Source of the DNA: Hofstenia miamia
Lineage: Eukaryota; Xenacoelomorpha; Acoela
Length of the DNA: 64,000 bases
Direction: 5' to 3'
Assembly: GCA_004352715.1 (NCBI GenBank)
Contig: SCFE01000044.1
Coordinates: 1,621,236 to 1,685,235, forward strand
This document shows, one piece after another, positions 48,923 through 58,593 of this stretch. The notes below the pieces were generated by a model. The model saw nothing but the letters and a program-made list of their open reading frames with translations. It did not search any database and had not been told where the DNA came from. The first letter of the stretch is position 1; each line of letters begins with the position of its first letter. A program made the position numbers and the translations under genes.

Positions 48923-50093
48923 CACCTGAATGAAGAAGAGATACAACTGCTAAGAAATATGATAAGACGACATAAGCGAATATTCAACTACGGAGAGATA
49001 AGTGTGGGGCAGGCAATAGGGGAGAAACATAAGATAGTGACAACTATGGACAAGCCAATAAAGCTCCCCTGTAGAAGAGTGCCTGAACAAATGAAAGACG
49101 AATACAATCAAATACTTGAAGAATTGATAGACAATAAAATTATACGACCAAGTGAGAGTCCCTATGCAGCACCAACGGTGTTTGTGAAGCAAGGAGAAAA
49201 ATACCGGCAATGCATAGATTTTCAAAAGTTGAATGAAGTAATGAAGAAAGATTTCTACCCCCTGCCAAGGATAGAGGACATGTTATATGAAGCAAGTAAA
49301 CACAAATACTTTACGACATTAGACTTGTGCAAAGCTTATTGGCAAGTGCGGATGGAGGAAGACAATATCAAGAAGACAGCATTCATAACACCGTACGGGC
49401 TGTATGAGTGGATCTACATGGCATTCAGATTATGCAATGTGCCAGCGATGTTCCAAAGATATATAACAAAAGTCCTGAAAAACAAAACGCACAGGATGGA
49501 GGATGGCATCAATGCATACATAGACGATATAATCGTAACAAGTGATACAGTACAAAAACATATAGAGAAACTGGATAGAACATTGACAATCTTAGGGAAA
49601 TCAGGACTCTGAATAAATGGCAACAAATGTGAGATCCTAAAGGAAAAAATCATCTTCTTAGGAAGAACAATAGAAAAAGGCAGAATATCAATGAAAGACA
49701 ACGCAAGAGAGATGATACAGAGAATAGAGAAACCAAATAACAAGAAGGATATCCAAAGGATAATGGGTTTCTTTAACTATTATGGCACATTCATCCCCAA
49801 CATCGCAGGGAAAACCGCAAAAATGACAAAACTCATGAGAAAAGCAGTACCATTTGTATGGACATGGCAAGAACAGGAAGAACTAGACAACATTAAGGAG
49901 GTACTAGTGAAACTGCCATCACTTTATGCACCAGATTACAACGAGCAGTTCATACTAGACTGTGATGCAAGCAAGGTCGCCATAGGGGCAACGCTAGGAC
50001 AGATGAAAAACGGAAAAGAGGTACCAATACAATTCTTTAGCCGCAAACTATGGGCAAGTGAAGAGAACTACGGATCCACCAAAGTAGAAGCCC

Positions 50094-52268
50094 ATGGACT
50101 GTGAACCGAGCACCAGCAGACTACCTTTAAGGTTGAGGCAATTAGACACCTCCTCAGAAACTACATCAGAGCGTACTGTAAGATCTAGAGAGAGAGAAAA
50201 GCAAATGTCTAAAATCGACGGGGAAACATTGCAACCCTATTTCATGGCAACCACAAAAATGCGGCACAATGCGTTCGAGAAATTGTCTACAGAAACGAAA
50301 ACGTTAATTAGAAAAACTGCCAAAATGGAAGGGAGCATCTTGCCAATTCTATTAGATGCAGACAATCGGCCAAAAGTTAACGTGTTAATCAGCTACCCAC
50401 AAGAATTAAATGAAACAATCAATAGGCCATACATGAGAAGCACAATTCACATGACGTTTAACGAAGATTTCACATTGGAAACGGTGCAAGCACTTATGGC
50501 ATATAAGGAACAGATAGCGAAAATCCCGGAGATAAATTTAGATGAAGAAAACTTAATGATCATACACGTGCTAAGAGAAAAGGAATACAATAAGAACCTA
50601 CAAAAACAGATCGACCAAACAGTAAGGATGGCGAGAGTACAACAAATGAGAATAGTTATTATAGTGATGAGAGAAAACCTGGATGAACTACCTCAATATC
50701 TAAAGGATTTGGTACTACAGACAGAAGGCTTCTTCTCATGGGAGAAGAAGGAATTCACAATCTCTGAACTGATCCACTTCGATTTACAAATTGATTACTG
50801 GCACAGATACATGGAATAATGATAGACCACAGCATAGCAATTGATCTGTTCAAACAAACGAAAACAGTAGAAATGCTACTGGGAAGTGAAGGATTAGAAA
50901 AAGCCATGACACTGTTCATCAAGTGCAGCATGACACAACGCCAAGAACACTTAAAAGAGATTCAAAAGTATGGGCTAACATGAAGTTGCAGAAAAAGATA
51001 GATGAATCATGGCCTGAAATCAAAATAGAGGCACCAGCACGTAAATACCACAAGACAGTGGAGATGGTATTGGCAGAGATCAATCGAGCATATGAACTTA
51101 ACACAAAGAAGGATTTTCGTAAACTTATTTTGGAAGAAAAGAATGCGCCAGAGATCAGATACTGGACATCCGCGTGGCTGTTAGCGATACTGCTCACAGA
51201 AGACAAGGATCTTAGACTACCCATAACAAGGAGCCAAAGAATAAAGCTCACGAAGACTAAAAAATTCGAAATCACGTTATCACCAATGAACACGCAGACA
51301 AAAAATTGGATATTGAAAGGACATGTTGAAAAAGTCGAATCGCCAGACAAACATGAGAAACCGCTGCAGACAATGGAAAAACTATTAGGCAGGTTGATAA
51401 CAAAGCATCACCCAATGGGAAGAATGTCGATAGTAGAACTCACAAACCTCACAGGAATATGCCTGAGTGAAATACAGATATTTGAAGAGCCCATGCGAAA
51501 ATACATGTGGGGTGCAACATCGGAGACAAAACTGAAACAGCTGCAAAATCAACCTTGGTTGACCACAAAAAAGATAATCAAACGCAAATTGATAAACACC
51601 GAGGATGCATGACAATCAATAAAACAAAAGAATGTGCAACAAGTAACAGATGAGAGTATGAGATGATATGCCAGAAACAGCCGGTGGTGCACATTCACAA
51701 AAATAATAAAAAGAGCTGAAATGCTAAAGAAAGGTGGAATAACAACGCCCATAGAAATTTGTGAAATGGTGACGAAAACACAACTAGAGATCACCATTGC
51801 TACTATCTCCGAAAACACAAACAGTGATCAACAGGATAAATATTGAAAAGTGGGGAGACGTGAGTCAAGACAGTACGATCGAATGGATCAACACTGACGA
51901 TGAGCGATTTCTGGTAGAGATAAAAGTAAAAAAGAAAAAAAAGAAATAGCAGAAAGAAACTACCAAAGGATACGAGAACAGCAAACAGTAGCAACAATGA
52001 AATTAATGTTTACAGAAGCATTCACGCGCACAGAATTGGAAGAGCTAATGAAGCCATTCAATCAGATTGCGGTCAACGTCGAATGCATCACTTCTAGAAT
52101 CGACATCCAGGAACGCATACAAATTAAACTAAGCAAATGGGGACTCACACAATCATTTTGGGAGACAATCCCAGAAGCAAGAATGAATTACCCCACCACC
52201 ATCAGATTAGCAACAGCATCTAATACAATGGGCACTTACGAGGAAATTGAAAGACTAATTGATATGAA
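50094..52268 (+). CDS. X1: large unknown ORF of the B/C gypsy family (5' two thirds, broken)
   Basis: A leader (MDCEPSTSRLPLR..., from 50094) precedes ATG 50205 (MSKIDGETLQPYFMATTKMR). The protein is strongly helical and rich in Lys, Glu and Ile, with few Cys. It has no signal peptide, no membrane helix, no zinc knuckle and no enzymatic motif that I recognise. Recurrent segments are NVLISYPQELNETI, EQIAKIPEINLDEENL, APARKYHKTVEM, AWLLAILLTEDKDLRLP and KYMWGA. Single-base deletions near 50801 and 50970 and a stop near 51610 break the frame relative to copy X3. The sequence runs into a 1,000-N gap at 52269. Combined with X2, the ancestral protein is about 990 residues. It follows pol and precedes an LTR, the position of env in retroviruses, but it does not look like an envelope. 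Function unknown. Confidence 0.7.
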
Positions 52269-53268
52269 NNNNNNNNNNNNNNNNNNNNNNNNNNNNNNNN
52301 NNNNNNNNNNNNNNNNNNNNNNNNNNNNNNNNNNNNNNNNNNNNNNNNNNNNNNNNNNNNNNNNNNNNNNNNNNNNNNNNNNNNNNNNNNNNNNNNNNNN
52401 NNNNNNNNNNNNNNNNNNNNNNNNNNNNNNNNNNNNNNNNNNNNNNNNNNNNNNNNNNNNNNNNNNNNNNNNNNNNNNNNNNNNNNNNNNNNNNNNNNNN
52501 NNNNNNNNNNNNNNNNNNNNNNNNNNNNNNNNNNNNNNNNNNNNNNNNNNNNNNNNNNNNNNNNNNNNNNNNNNNNNNNNNNNNNNNNNNNNNNNNNNNN
52601 NNNNNNNNNNNNNNNNNNNNNNNNNNNNNNNNNNNNNNNNNNNNNNNNNNNNNNNNNNNNNNNNNNNNNNNNNNNNNNNNNNNNNNNNNNNNNNNNNNNN
52701 NNNNNNNNNNNNNNNNNNNNNNNNNNNNNNNNNNNNNNNNNNNNNNNNNNNNNNNNNNNNNNNNNNNNNNNNNNNNNNNNNNNNNNNNNNNNNNNNNNNN
52801 NNNNNNNNNNNNNNNNNNNNNNNNNNNNNNNNNNNNNNNNNNNNNNNNNNNNNNNNNNNNNNNNNNNNNNNNNNNNNNNNNNNNNNNNNNNNNNNNNNNN
52901 NNNNNNNNNNNNNNNNNNNNNNNNNNNNNNNNNNNNNNNNNNNNNNNNNNNNNNNNNNNNNNNNNNNNNNNNNNNNNNNNNNNNNNNNNNNNNNNNNNNN
53001 NNNNNNNNNNNNNNNNNNNNNNNNNNNNNNNNNNNNNNNNNNNNNNNNNNNNNNNNNNNNNNNNNNNNNNNNNNNNNNNNNNNNNNNNNNNNNNNNNNNN
53101 NNNNNNNNNNNNNNNNNNNNNNNNNNNNNNNNNNNNNNNNNNNNNNNNNNNNNNNNNNNNNNNNNNNNNNNNNNNNNNNNNNNNNNNNNNNNNNNNNNNN
53201 NNNNNNNNNNNNNNNNNNNNNNNNNNNNNNNNNNNNNNNNNNNNNNNNNNNNNNNNNNNNNNNNNNNN
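52269..53268. other. Assembly gap (1,000 N)
   Basis: Scaffold gap of conventional length. Left flank is X1 on the plus strand; right flank is an LTR on the minus strand. Confidence 1.
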
Positions 53269-53648
53269 TAGCTGCACATTTAATTAAATAATCAAACCAG
53301 ATAATGTAGAAATGAAAATTAAATAAACTCCGAAGAATTTATTGTTCATCAAAATTATGGTTGAATCAAAGCTATTTATAAAATTTCTACAAAAAGTACC
53401 TGCCGATTTTAAAATTCAAATGATTCATCTGCCAATATGGCTGTTCATATGTAAGCATTAGTTTGCTCAATTTAATTTGTCAATTATCTCTTGATCGGCT
53501 AACAAGTTTCTTATTTTGACCAATATTAAATCTTAGTTGCATTTTACAAAAATAAACTAAAGTTCATTAACTAAATTTTTACAATTAATTTCAATTAATA
53601 ATCATTCGACGTTATTCAGCTTTAGTTGCCTTTTTGGATGATGCTACA
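53269..53648 (-). repeat. LTR of the B/C family, minus orientation
   Basis: Read on the minus strand from 53648 it starts tgtagcatcatcc and aligns over about 200 bases with the plus-strand LTR at 57783-57998 (shared blocks: ataacgtcgaa, tttagttaatga, gcaactaag, ttgttagc). Homology begins exactly at the TG. Further in are tataaatagc near 53389-53398 (TATA-like) and aataaa near 53338-53343 (poly-A-like), as expected for U3/R. It runs into the gap, so the 3' end is unseen. It is not preceded by a purine tract, consistent with a 5' or solo LTR. Confidence 0.65.
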
Positions 53649-53896
53649 ATGTCAAGCTAATTGAGCAGTGTTTAGTAGTGGTATGGATACATCACAGGGA
53701 ATGATTCTAGGGTCTCTGTGCCAGATCACTAAAGTGCACTTATGTTTGGTGTAGGGGTTTTCTCTCAATTAGCTGACTAGCATTTCCTTTCTACATGTCT
53801 ACTGTCAACAAATGGTTGGATAACCAAACCCTAGGAATTATCTTAATATTATTTTAGATCTAAATTAATGACCTATAATCAACTGATAAAATGACC

Positions 53897-54321
53897 ATAC
53901 ATGTAGTAGATTATAAATGTAGGTTAGGAAGTTGTTTGAATAGAATTTATTTAAATAAGCCAATATATTTCAGTAATGGCTACATGTAATATTTAACGAA
54001 CAACTAGTAACAGTTCAGGTTGCAAATAGGTATAACACTTTCACACAATAGAGTTTAAGTTGAGTTGTGTCATGTCTTGAATAAGCACTGAGCTAATGTA
54101 GGGTANNNNNNCAATACATGTGGTAAGTATAAATGTAGGTTAGGAAGTTGTTCAAATAGAACTTATTTAACTAAGCCAATATATTTCAGTAATGGCTACA
54201 TGTAATATTTAACGAACAACTAGTAACAGTTCAGGTTGCAAATAGGTATAACACTTTCACACAATAGAGTTTAAGTTGAGTTGTGTCATGTCTTGAATAA
54301 GCACTGAGCTAATGTGGGGTA
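53897..54321. repeat. Near-identical 209-bp tandem duplication around a 6-N gap
   Basis: 53897-54105 and 54114-54321 are almost the same (shared ttataaatgtaggttaggaa through gcactgagctaatgt), separated by NNNNNN and two or three bases. Probably one locus assembled twice from two haplotypes, with the ends left unmerged. Confidence 0.85.
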
Positions 54322-54926
54322 CACATAAGCTATCTTGATTGAGCTGAGAAGTGGCACTCAAGCATCAGATGGAACAGTGAAACTGGATGTGGAGATCCGC
54401 TTCAGGCAGATGCCCACTAGAAGATTGTTATGGAGGTTGCCGCATGGCTTTGTCACCTAAAAAGTGAGCAGTTAATTCTAGGTTACATAAGTTACCAGAA
54501 GAAACTAGTCAAGCAGTAACAACAAGTAAATCCTTACCCACAACAATGCAGCTAATGTTCTAAAGTAACAGTAGATAAACAGTGATAATGCCTGGTAGAG
54601 GATATTACATTCAATCATGTTTCCCTCACAAATTAATCTAGCATCATAAAATAAGCTTGAAATGAAATTATTTACGTCATGTTGTCATCACCAACCAGAA
54701 TTACAATTGACATAATCAATAAAAATAAGCAAAAAGTCCCTGAGTGACTCTATACTTGCCCCTTGCTTGATTAAATTCTGTAATTCTGTGGCAACAGTTA
54801 GAAGGGGGGACCTGAGACTATTTTCTAAGTGGCTTTAACCATTTTGATCACAAATACATTGCATACTGCATACTGTAGTTTTCAGGTGACTTGCATCAGG
54901 GTCTCTATTTGGGTAACTACTTTATC
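54322..54926. other. Non-coding DNA between LTR and X-like fragment
   Basis: No gene recognised. gcctggtagaggatattaca at 54590-54610 resembles gccaggtggaggatgttaca at 58011-58030, just before the RT of element C; the shared segment may be part of the same repeat family. Confidence 0.4.
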
Positions 54927-55265
54927 TCATAATATAAAGAACTGCAAGCTGGGGAGCCTTGAGCTAATGGGACAATTTTGGAATAAATTGTTTAAGCTTT
55001 GTGTGAACATATGATAAAACCTCTCATAGAGTTGGAATTCTTTAAGTGCTATCATCAAAGTCATTAGAGCATCCATATCAGAAGTATGGGCCTCTCTGGC
55101 ACAAATATTAGTCTGTGGGTAAAAGTGAACAAATACCTTGCACAGTGATCCCATCCAAGTGGCATGGTCAACAAAAAGTGAGCAAAACTTATGCACCTGT
55201 TGTAGCATCATCTGTTCTGGATCTGACACATCAGCACATAACATTGTAATTACAGTCAAAACCGG
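54927..55265 (-). pseudogene. Divergent X homologue (fragment), minus strand
   Basis: An open minus-strand frame reads EQMMLQQVHKF, then SLCKVFVHFYPQTN, AHTSDMDALMTLMIALKEF, QLYERFYHMF and PIS. It aligns colinearly with X2 residues encoded at 57310-57590 (EQEVLDNISFF, SLRKVFTFFYPNTQ, AHTCKADVQMTLLIAMKGI, HLYEKYYEIF, TPIAE), by eye about 30 identities in 85 positions. It is far more divergent than X1-X3 are from one another, so it represents another lineage of the same protein. The open frame begins in a GTAAGAAAAA-rich low-complexity tract, and homology fades after about 54940. Confidence 0.7.
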
Positions 55266-55470
55266 TTTTTTCTTACACTGGGTTTTTCTTACTTTCTTAT
55301 TTTTCTTACTTTTCATTCATGCAAAAAATTAAAAATTCATCTTTTACAGCTTAAGTCAATTGGTTTTTTCTTACTTCGGTTTTTTCTAACTTATCAGTTC
55401 TTTCTTACTCTGTTATCTGCTTTAAATGAAAAAATGCGTTCAATTTGAAGTGAGTTTTTCTAACTTTTTG
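55262..55470. repeat. Degenerate tttttcttac / gtaagaaaaa repeats
   Basis: At least six to eight copies of ttttt-cttac or ttttt-ctaac at irregular spacing. On the minus strand each reads gtaagaaa, which also resembles a 5' splice donor. Confidence 0.6.
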
Positions 55471-55597
55471 GTCTACTATTTTCTGGTCATAAATTCATGT
55501 TAGAATAATTGTCTCTCGCCTTCTCATTGTCACCACCAAGGTCAGATTCCGCAGAGGTGAAATGGCCTCACCCATTCATATGTTAGAAACATGAGAT

Positions 55598-56597
55598 NNN
55601 NNNNNNNNNNNNNNNNNNNNNNNNNNNNNNNNNNNNNNNNNNNNNNNNNNNNNNNNNNNNNNNNNNNNNNNNNNNNNNNNNNNNNNNNNNNNNNNNNNNN
55701 NNNNNNNNNNNNNNNNNNNNNNNNNNNNNNNNNNNNNNNNNNNNNNNNNNNNNNNNNNNNNNNNNNNNNNNNNNNNNNNNNNNNNNNNNNNNNNNNNNNN
55801 NNNNNNNNNNNNNNNNNNNNNNNNNNNNNNNNNNNNNNNNNNNNNNNNNNNNNNNNNNNNNNNNNNNNNNNNNNNNNNNNNNNNNNNNNNNNNNNNNNNN
55901 NNNNNNNNNNNNNNNNNNNNNNNNNNNNNNNNNNNNNNNNNNNNNNNNNNNNNNNNNNNNNNNNNNNNNNNNNNNNNNNNNNNNNNNNNNNNNNNNNNNN
56001 NNNNNNNNNNNNNNNNNNNNNNNNNNNNNNNNNNNNNNNNNNNNNNNNNNNNNNNNNNNNNNNNNNNNNNNNNNNNNNNNNNNNNNNNNNNNNNNNNNNN
56101 NNNNNNNNNNNNNNNNNNNNNNNNNNNNNNNNNNNNNNNNNNNNNNNNNNNNNNNNNNNNNNNNNNNNNNNNNNNNNNNNNNNNNNNNNNNNNNNNNNNN
56201 NNNNNNNNNNNNNNNNNNNNNNNNNNNNNNNNNNNNNNNNNNNNNNNNNNNNNNNNNNNNNNNNNNNNNNNNNNNNNNNNNNNNNNNNNNNNNNNNNNNN
56301 NNNNNNNNNNNNNNNNNNNNNNNNNNNNNNNNNNNNNNNNNNNNNNNNNNNNNNNNNNNNNNNNNNNNNNNNNNNNNNNNNNNNNNNNNNNNNNNNNNNN
56401 NNNNNNNNNNNNNNNNNNNNNNNNNNNNNNNNNNNNNNNNNNNNNNNNNNNNNNNNNNNNNNNNNNNNNNNNNNNNNNNNNNNNNNNNNNNNNNNNNNNN
56501 NNNNNNNNNNNNNNNNNNNNNNNNNNNNNNNNNNNNNNNNNNNNNNNNNNNNNNNNNNNNNNNNNNNNNNNNNNNNNNNNNNNNNNNNNNNNNNNNN
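55598..56597. other. Assembly gap (1,000 N)
   Basis: Scaffold gap of conventional length between minus-strand DNA and X2 on the plus strand. Confidence 1.
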
Positions 56598-57787
56598 AGT
56601 ACAATCGAATGGATTGACACTGACGATGAGTGATTTCTGGTAGAGATAAAAGTAACAAAAGAAAAGAAAGAAATAGCAGAAAGAAACTACCAAACGATAC
56701 GTCGAATGCATTACTTCTAGAATCAATATCCAGGAATGCATACGAATTAAATTAAGCAAAGGGGGACTCACACAATCATTTTGGGAGACAATCCCAGAAG
56801 CAAGAATGAATTACCCCGCCACCATTGGACTAGCAACAGCATCTAATACAATGGGCACTTATGAGGAAATTGAAAGACTAGTCAATATGAAGATCTTACT
56901 ATGTATGCCGCCTAAAACGATTGCGATACCTATGGTACTGCCTAGATGGCGACTCCCGAAAGAGGTGAAACCGGCAAAATCATTTCTACATGAATACAAA
57001 TCATATGTGAACTCGCAACGTAAAGTGATAGAGATGACAGAGCGAGAGGATTACAAGAAAACGAAGAAGATATTGCTAGATAATGACAACAAAGAACGCA
57101 TCTATATAGAAGGGACCATCACCCCGGATCAGCTATACACGAGGGGAAAAGCGATTCACATCCAACTCCAGGAATTAAGAGATGAAATAGAAAAACGCCA
57201 GCTGCGAGCAGTAATGTTGTTCTCAGGAGTTAACAACATCGTGTGGACCAATATGTGGGAACAAAAGTATCGCTACTATGATGTAATGAAAAGAGTGGAG
57301 ATTGTCACCATGATGCGCATCGGAAAAAATGATCCTGGCGAGATATCGGAACAAGAGGTATTGGATAACATCAGCTTCTTCTATAAAGATGTAGCGAACA
57401 CCCGCAGCTTACGAAAGGTCTTCACTTTCTTCTACCCGAACACACAAATGAGAGCAGACCTGGCTCACACATGCAAAGCCGACGTGCAAATGACACTCTT
57501 AATAGCAATGAAAGGCATTCACTTGTATGAGAAATACTATGAGATATTTTCACGGAAAATGAACGAACTTCGGGAGATGACACCTATAGCAGAGAACATA
57601 AGAGACTCAGTTGCTAAAATATGTGAACACTGTCACCACCAAACATGAAGCAGTACTAAAGATGTCTGAGTACGTGACGATTACATGGGAAGACCATGCG
57701 GCGGAGTCATTAATTAGAAAGGCAGATACTCTCGTACATGGGGAGCGACCAGTGCAGTCCATAATGCAAGCTGAGGAGGGCGTGTAG
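56598..57787 (+). CDS. X2: C-terminal third of the X protein, ending in the LTR
   Basis: Begins after a gap, colinear with X1 from about 51870. Open from ATG 56806 (MNYPATIGLATASNTMGTYE, equal to 52183 in X1) for 280 codons. Notable segments: LPRWRLPKEVKPAKSFLHEY, VMLFSGVNNIVWTNMWEQKY, VEIVTMMRIGKNDPGEISEQ, RKVFTFFYPNTQ and LIAMKGIHLYEKYYEIF. A TGA at 57646-57648 ends this frame, but the +1 frame continues as VNTVTTKHEAVLKMSEYVTI... to TAG 57785-57787. A one-base loss near 57615 therefore probably removed the last 55 or so codons. Upstream of 56806 the copy has a TGA (CGA in X1) and a 104-bp deletion. Function unknown. Confidence 0.7.
57768..57782 (+). promoter_or_regulatory. Putative polypurine tract
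   Basis: The purine-rich string gctgaggagggcg lies directly before the tgtag LTR start. A polypurine tract in this position primes plus-strand synthesis in LTR retroelements. It lies within the X coding sequence. Confidence 0.55.
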
Positions 57788-58005
57788 CATCATCCCAAAA
57801 ATAATAGCTGCAACAAACGAAGGATTAACGTCGAACGATTATAGTGATTAAAGATAATCAAAAATATGATTGTAAAATTTAGTTAATGATTCTATTCATT
57901 TTTTGTAAGATGCAACTAAGCTACAATATTGTTCAAATTAAGAAAAATTGTTAGCTAATCAANCAATTTACTGAGTGATAGTTATCAACAATAATACACG
58001 GTGCA
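57783..58005 (+). repeat. LTR of the B/C family (partial)
   Basis: Starts tgtagcatcatccc and is homologous to the minus-strand LTR at 53269-53648. It is cut short near 58005, before a junction with RT sequence of element C. Contains one N at 57963. Confidence 0.65.
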
Positions 58006-58030
58006 AATAGGCCAGGTGGAGGATGTTACA

Positions 58031-58593
58031 ATAGGCGAGAAACACAAGATAGTAACAACAATTGATAAACCAATAAAGCTACCCTGCAGAAGAGTGCCTG
58101 AACAAATGAAGGACAAATACAATTGCATACTTGAAGAATTGATAGACAATAAAATCATATGACCAAGCGAGAGCCCCTACGCAGCACCAACAGTGTTTGT
58201 AAAACAAGGAGAGAAATACTGGCTATGCATAGATTTTCAGAAGCTAAATGAGGTAACAAAGAAAGACTCCTACCCCCTGCCAAGAATAGAGGACATGCTG
58301 TACAAATCAAGCAAGCACAAATATTTTACAACATTAGATTTGTGCAAGGCCTATTGGCAAATGCAAATGGAAGAAGAGGACATCAAGGAGACAGCATTTA
58401 TAATGCTGTACAGACTTTATGAGTGGATCTACATGGCGTTCAGGCTATGCAATGCACAGGCGACATTCCAGAGATATATAACAAAAGTACTGAAAAATAA
58501 GACGCACAGAATGGAGGATGGTATTAATGCATACATAGATGACATAATTGTAACAAGCGACACGATACAAGAACATATAGAGAAACTGGCCAG
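58031..58593 (+). pseudogene. Gypsy element C reverse transcriptase (5' truncated)
   Basis: Homology to element B starts abruptly at aatagg-gagaaaca (58031), within the region just before RT. Motifs: RRVPEQMKDKYN, YPLPRIEDMLYKSS, TTLDLCKAYWQ, AFRLCNAQATFQRYI and AYIDDII (tac at 58532). A TGA near 58159 replaces a CGA present in B. It is about 90% identical to B by eye and therefore a separate copy. Runs into the gap at 58594. Confidence 0.85.

Larger units (their letters stand above)
48170..50104 (+). pseudogene. Gypsy element B pol: protease end, connector, RT and RNase H
   Basis: Starts within the protease C-terminus (LVVVDTHNNMLTYKIILGDD) and continues as a Lys/Glu-rich connector (48257-48819) holding GRFKG-type repeats. 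After the 103-N gap (48820-48922) come RT and RNase H in one frame. RT shows YPLPRIEDMLYEAS, TTLDLCKAYWQV, AFRLCN and the intact motif AYIDDII (tac at 49517), then FLG and the connection domain (MGFFNYYGTFIPNIAGK). RNase H begins FILDCDASKVAIGATLGQ. Apart from the gap, the only stop between 48257 and 50104 is a TGA at 49610-49612, at a position where CGA is expected. RNase H is cut after GSTKVEA (about 50090) and joined to the X leader, so integrase is missing. CpG content is clearly higher than in element A. Confidence 0.85.

Noticed and set aside
52236-53279. Minus-strand frames of about 340 codons
   Set aside because: More than 95% of their length is the assembly gap. The frames at 55542-56771 and 58445-59395 fail for the same reason.
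55193-55212. tgtagcatcatctg on the plus strand, identical to the start of the LTR
   Set aside because: It lies inside the coding part of the minus-strand X-like fragment, and the sequence after 12 bases does not match the LTR. Coincidence.
50094-57787. X as a Gag protein of the downstream pol
   Set aside because: X has no zinc knuckle, is far longer than the Gag of element A, ends at a polypurine tract plus LTR, and in element C follows integrase without an intervening LTR.
50094-57787. X as a retroviral envelope
   Set aside because: No signal peptide, no transmembrane helix, no cleavage-site pattern and few cysteines were seen.
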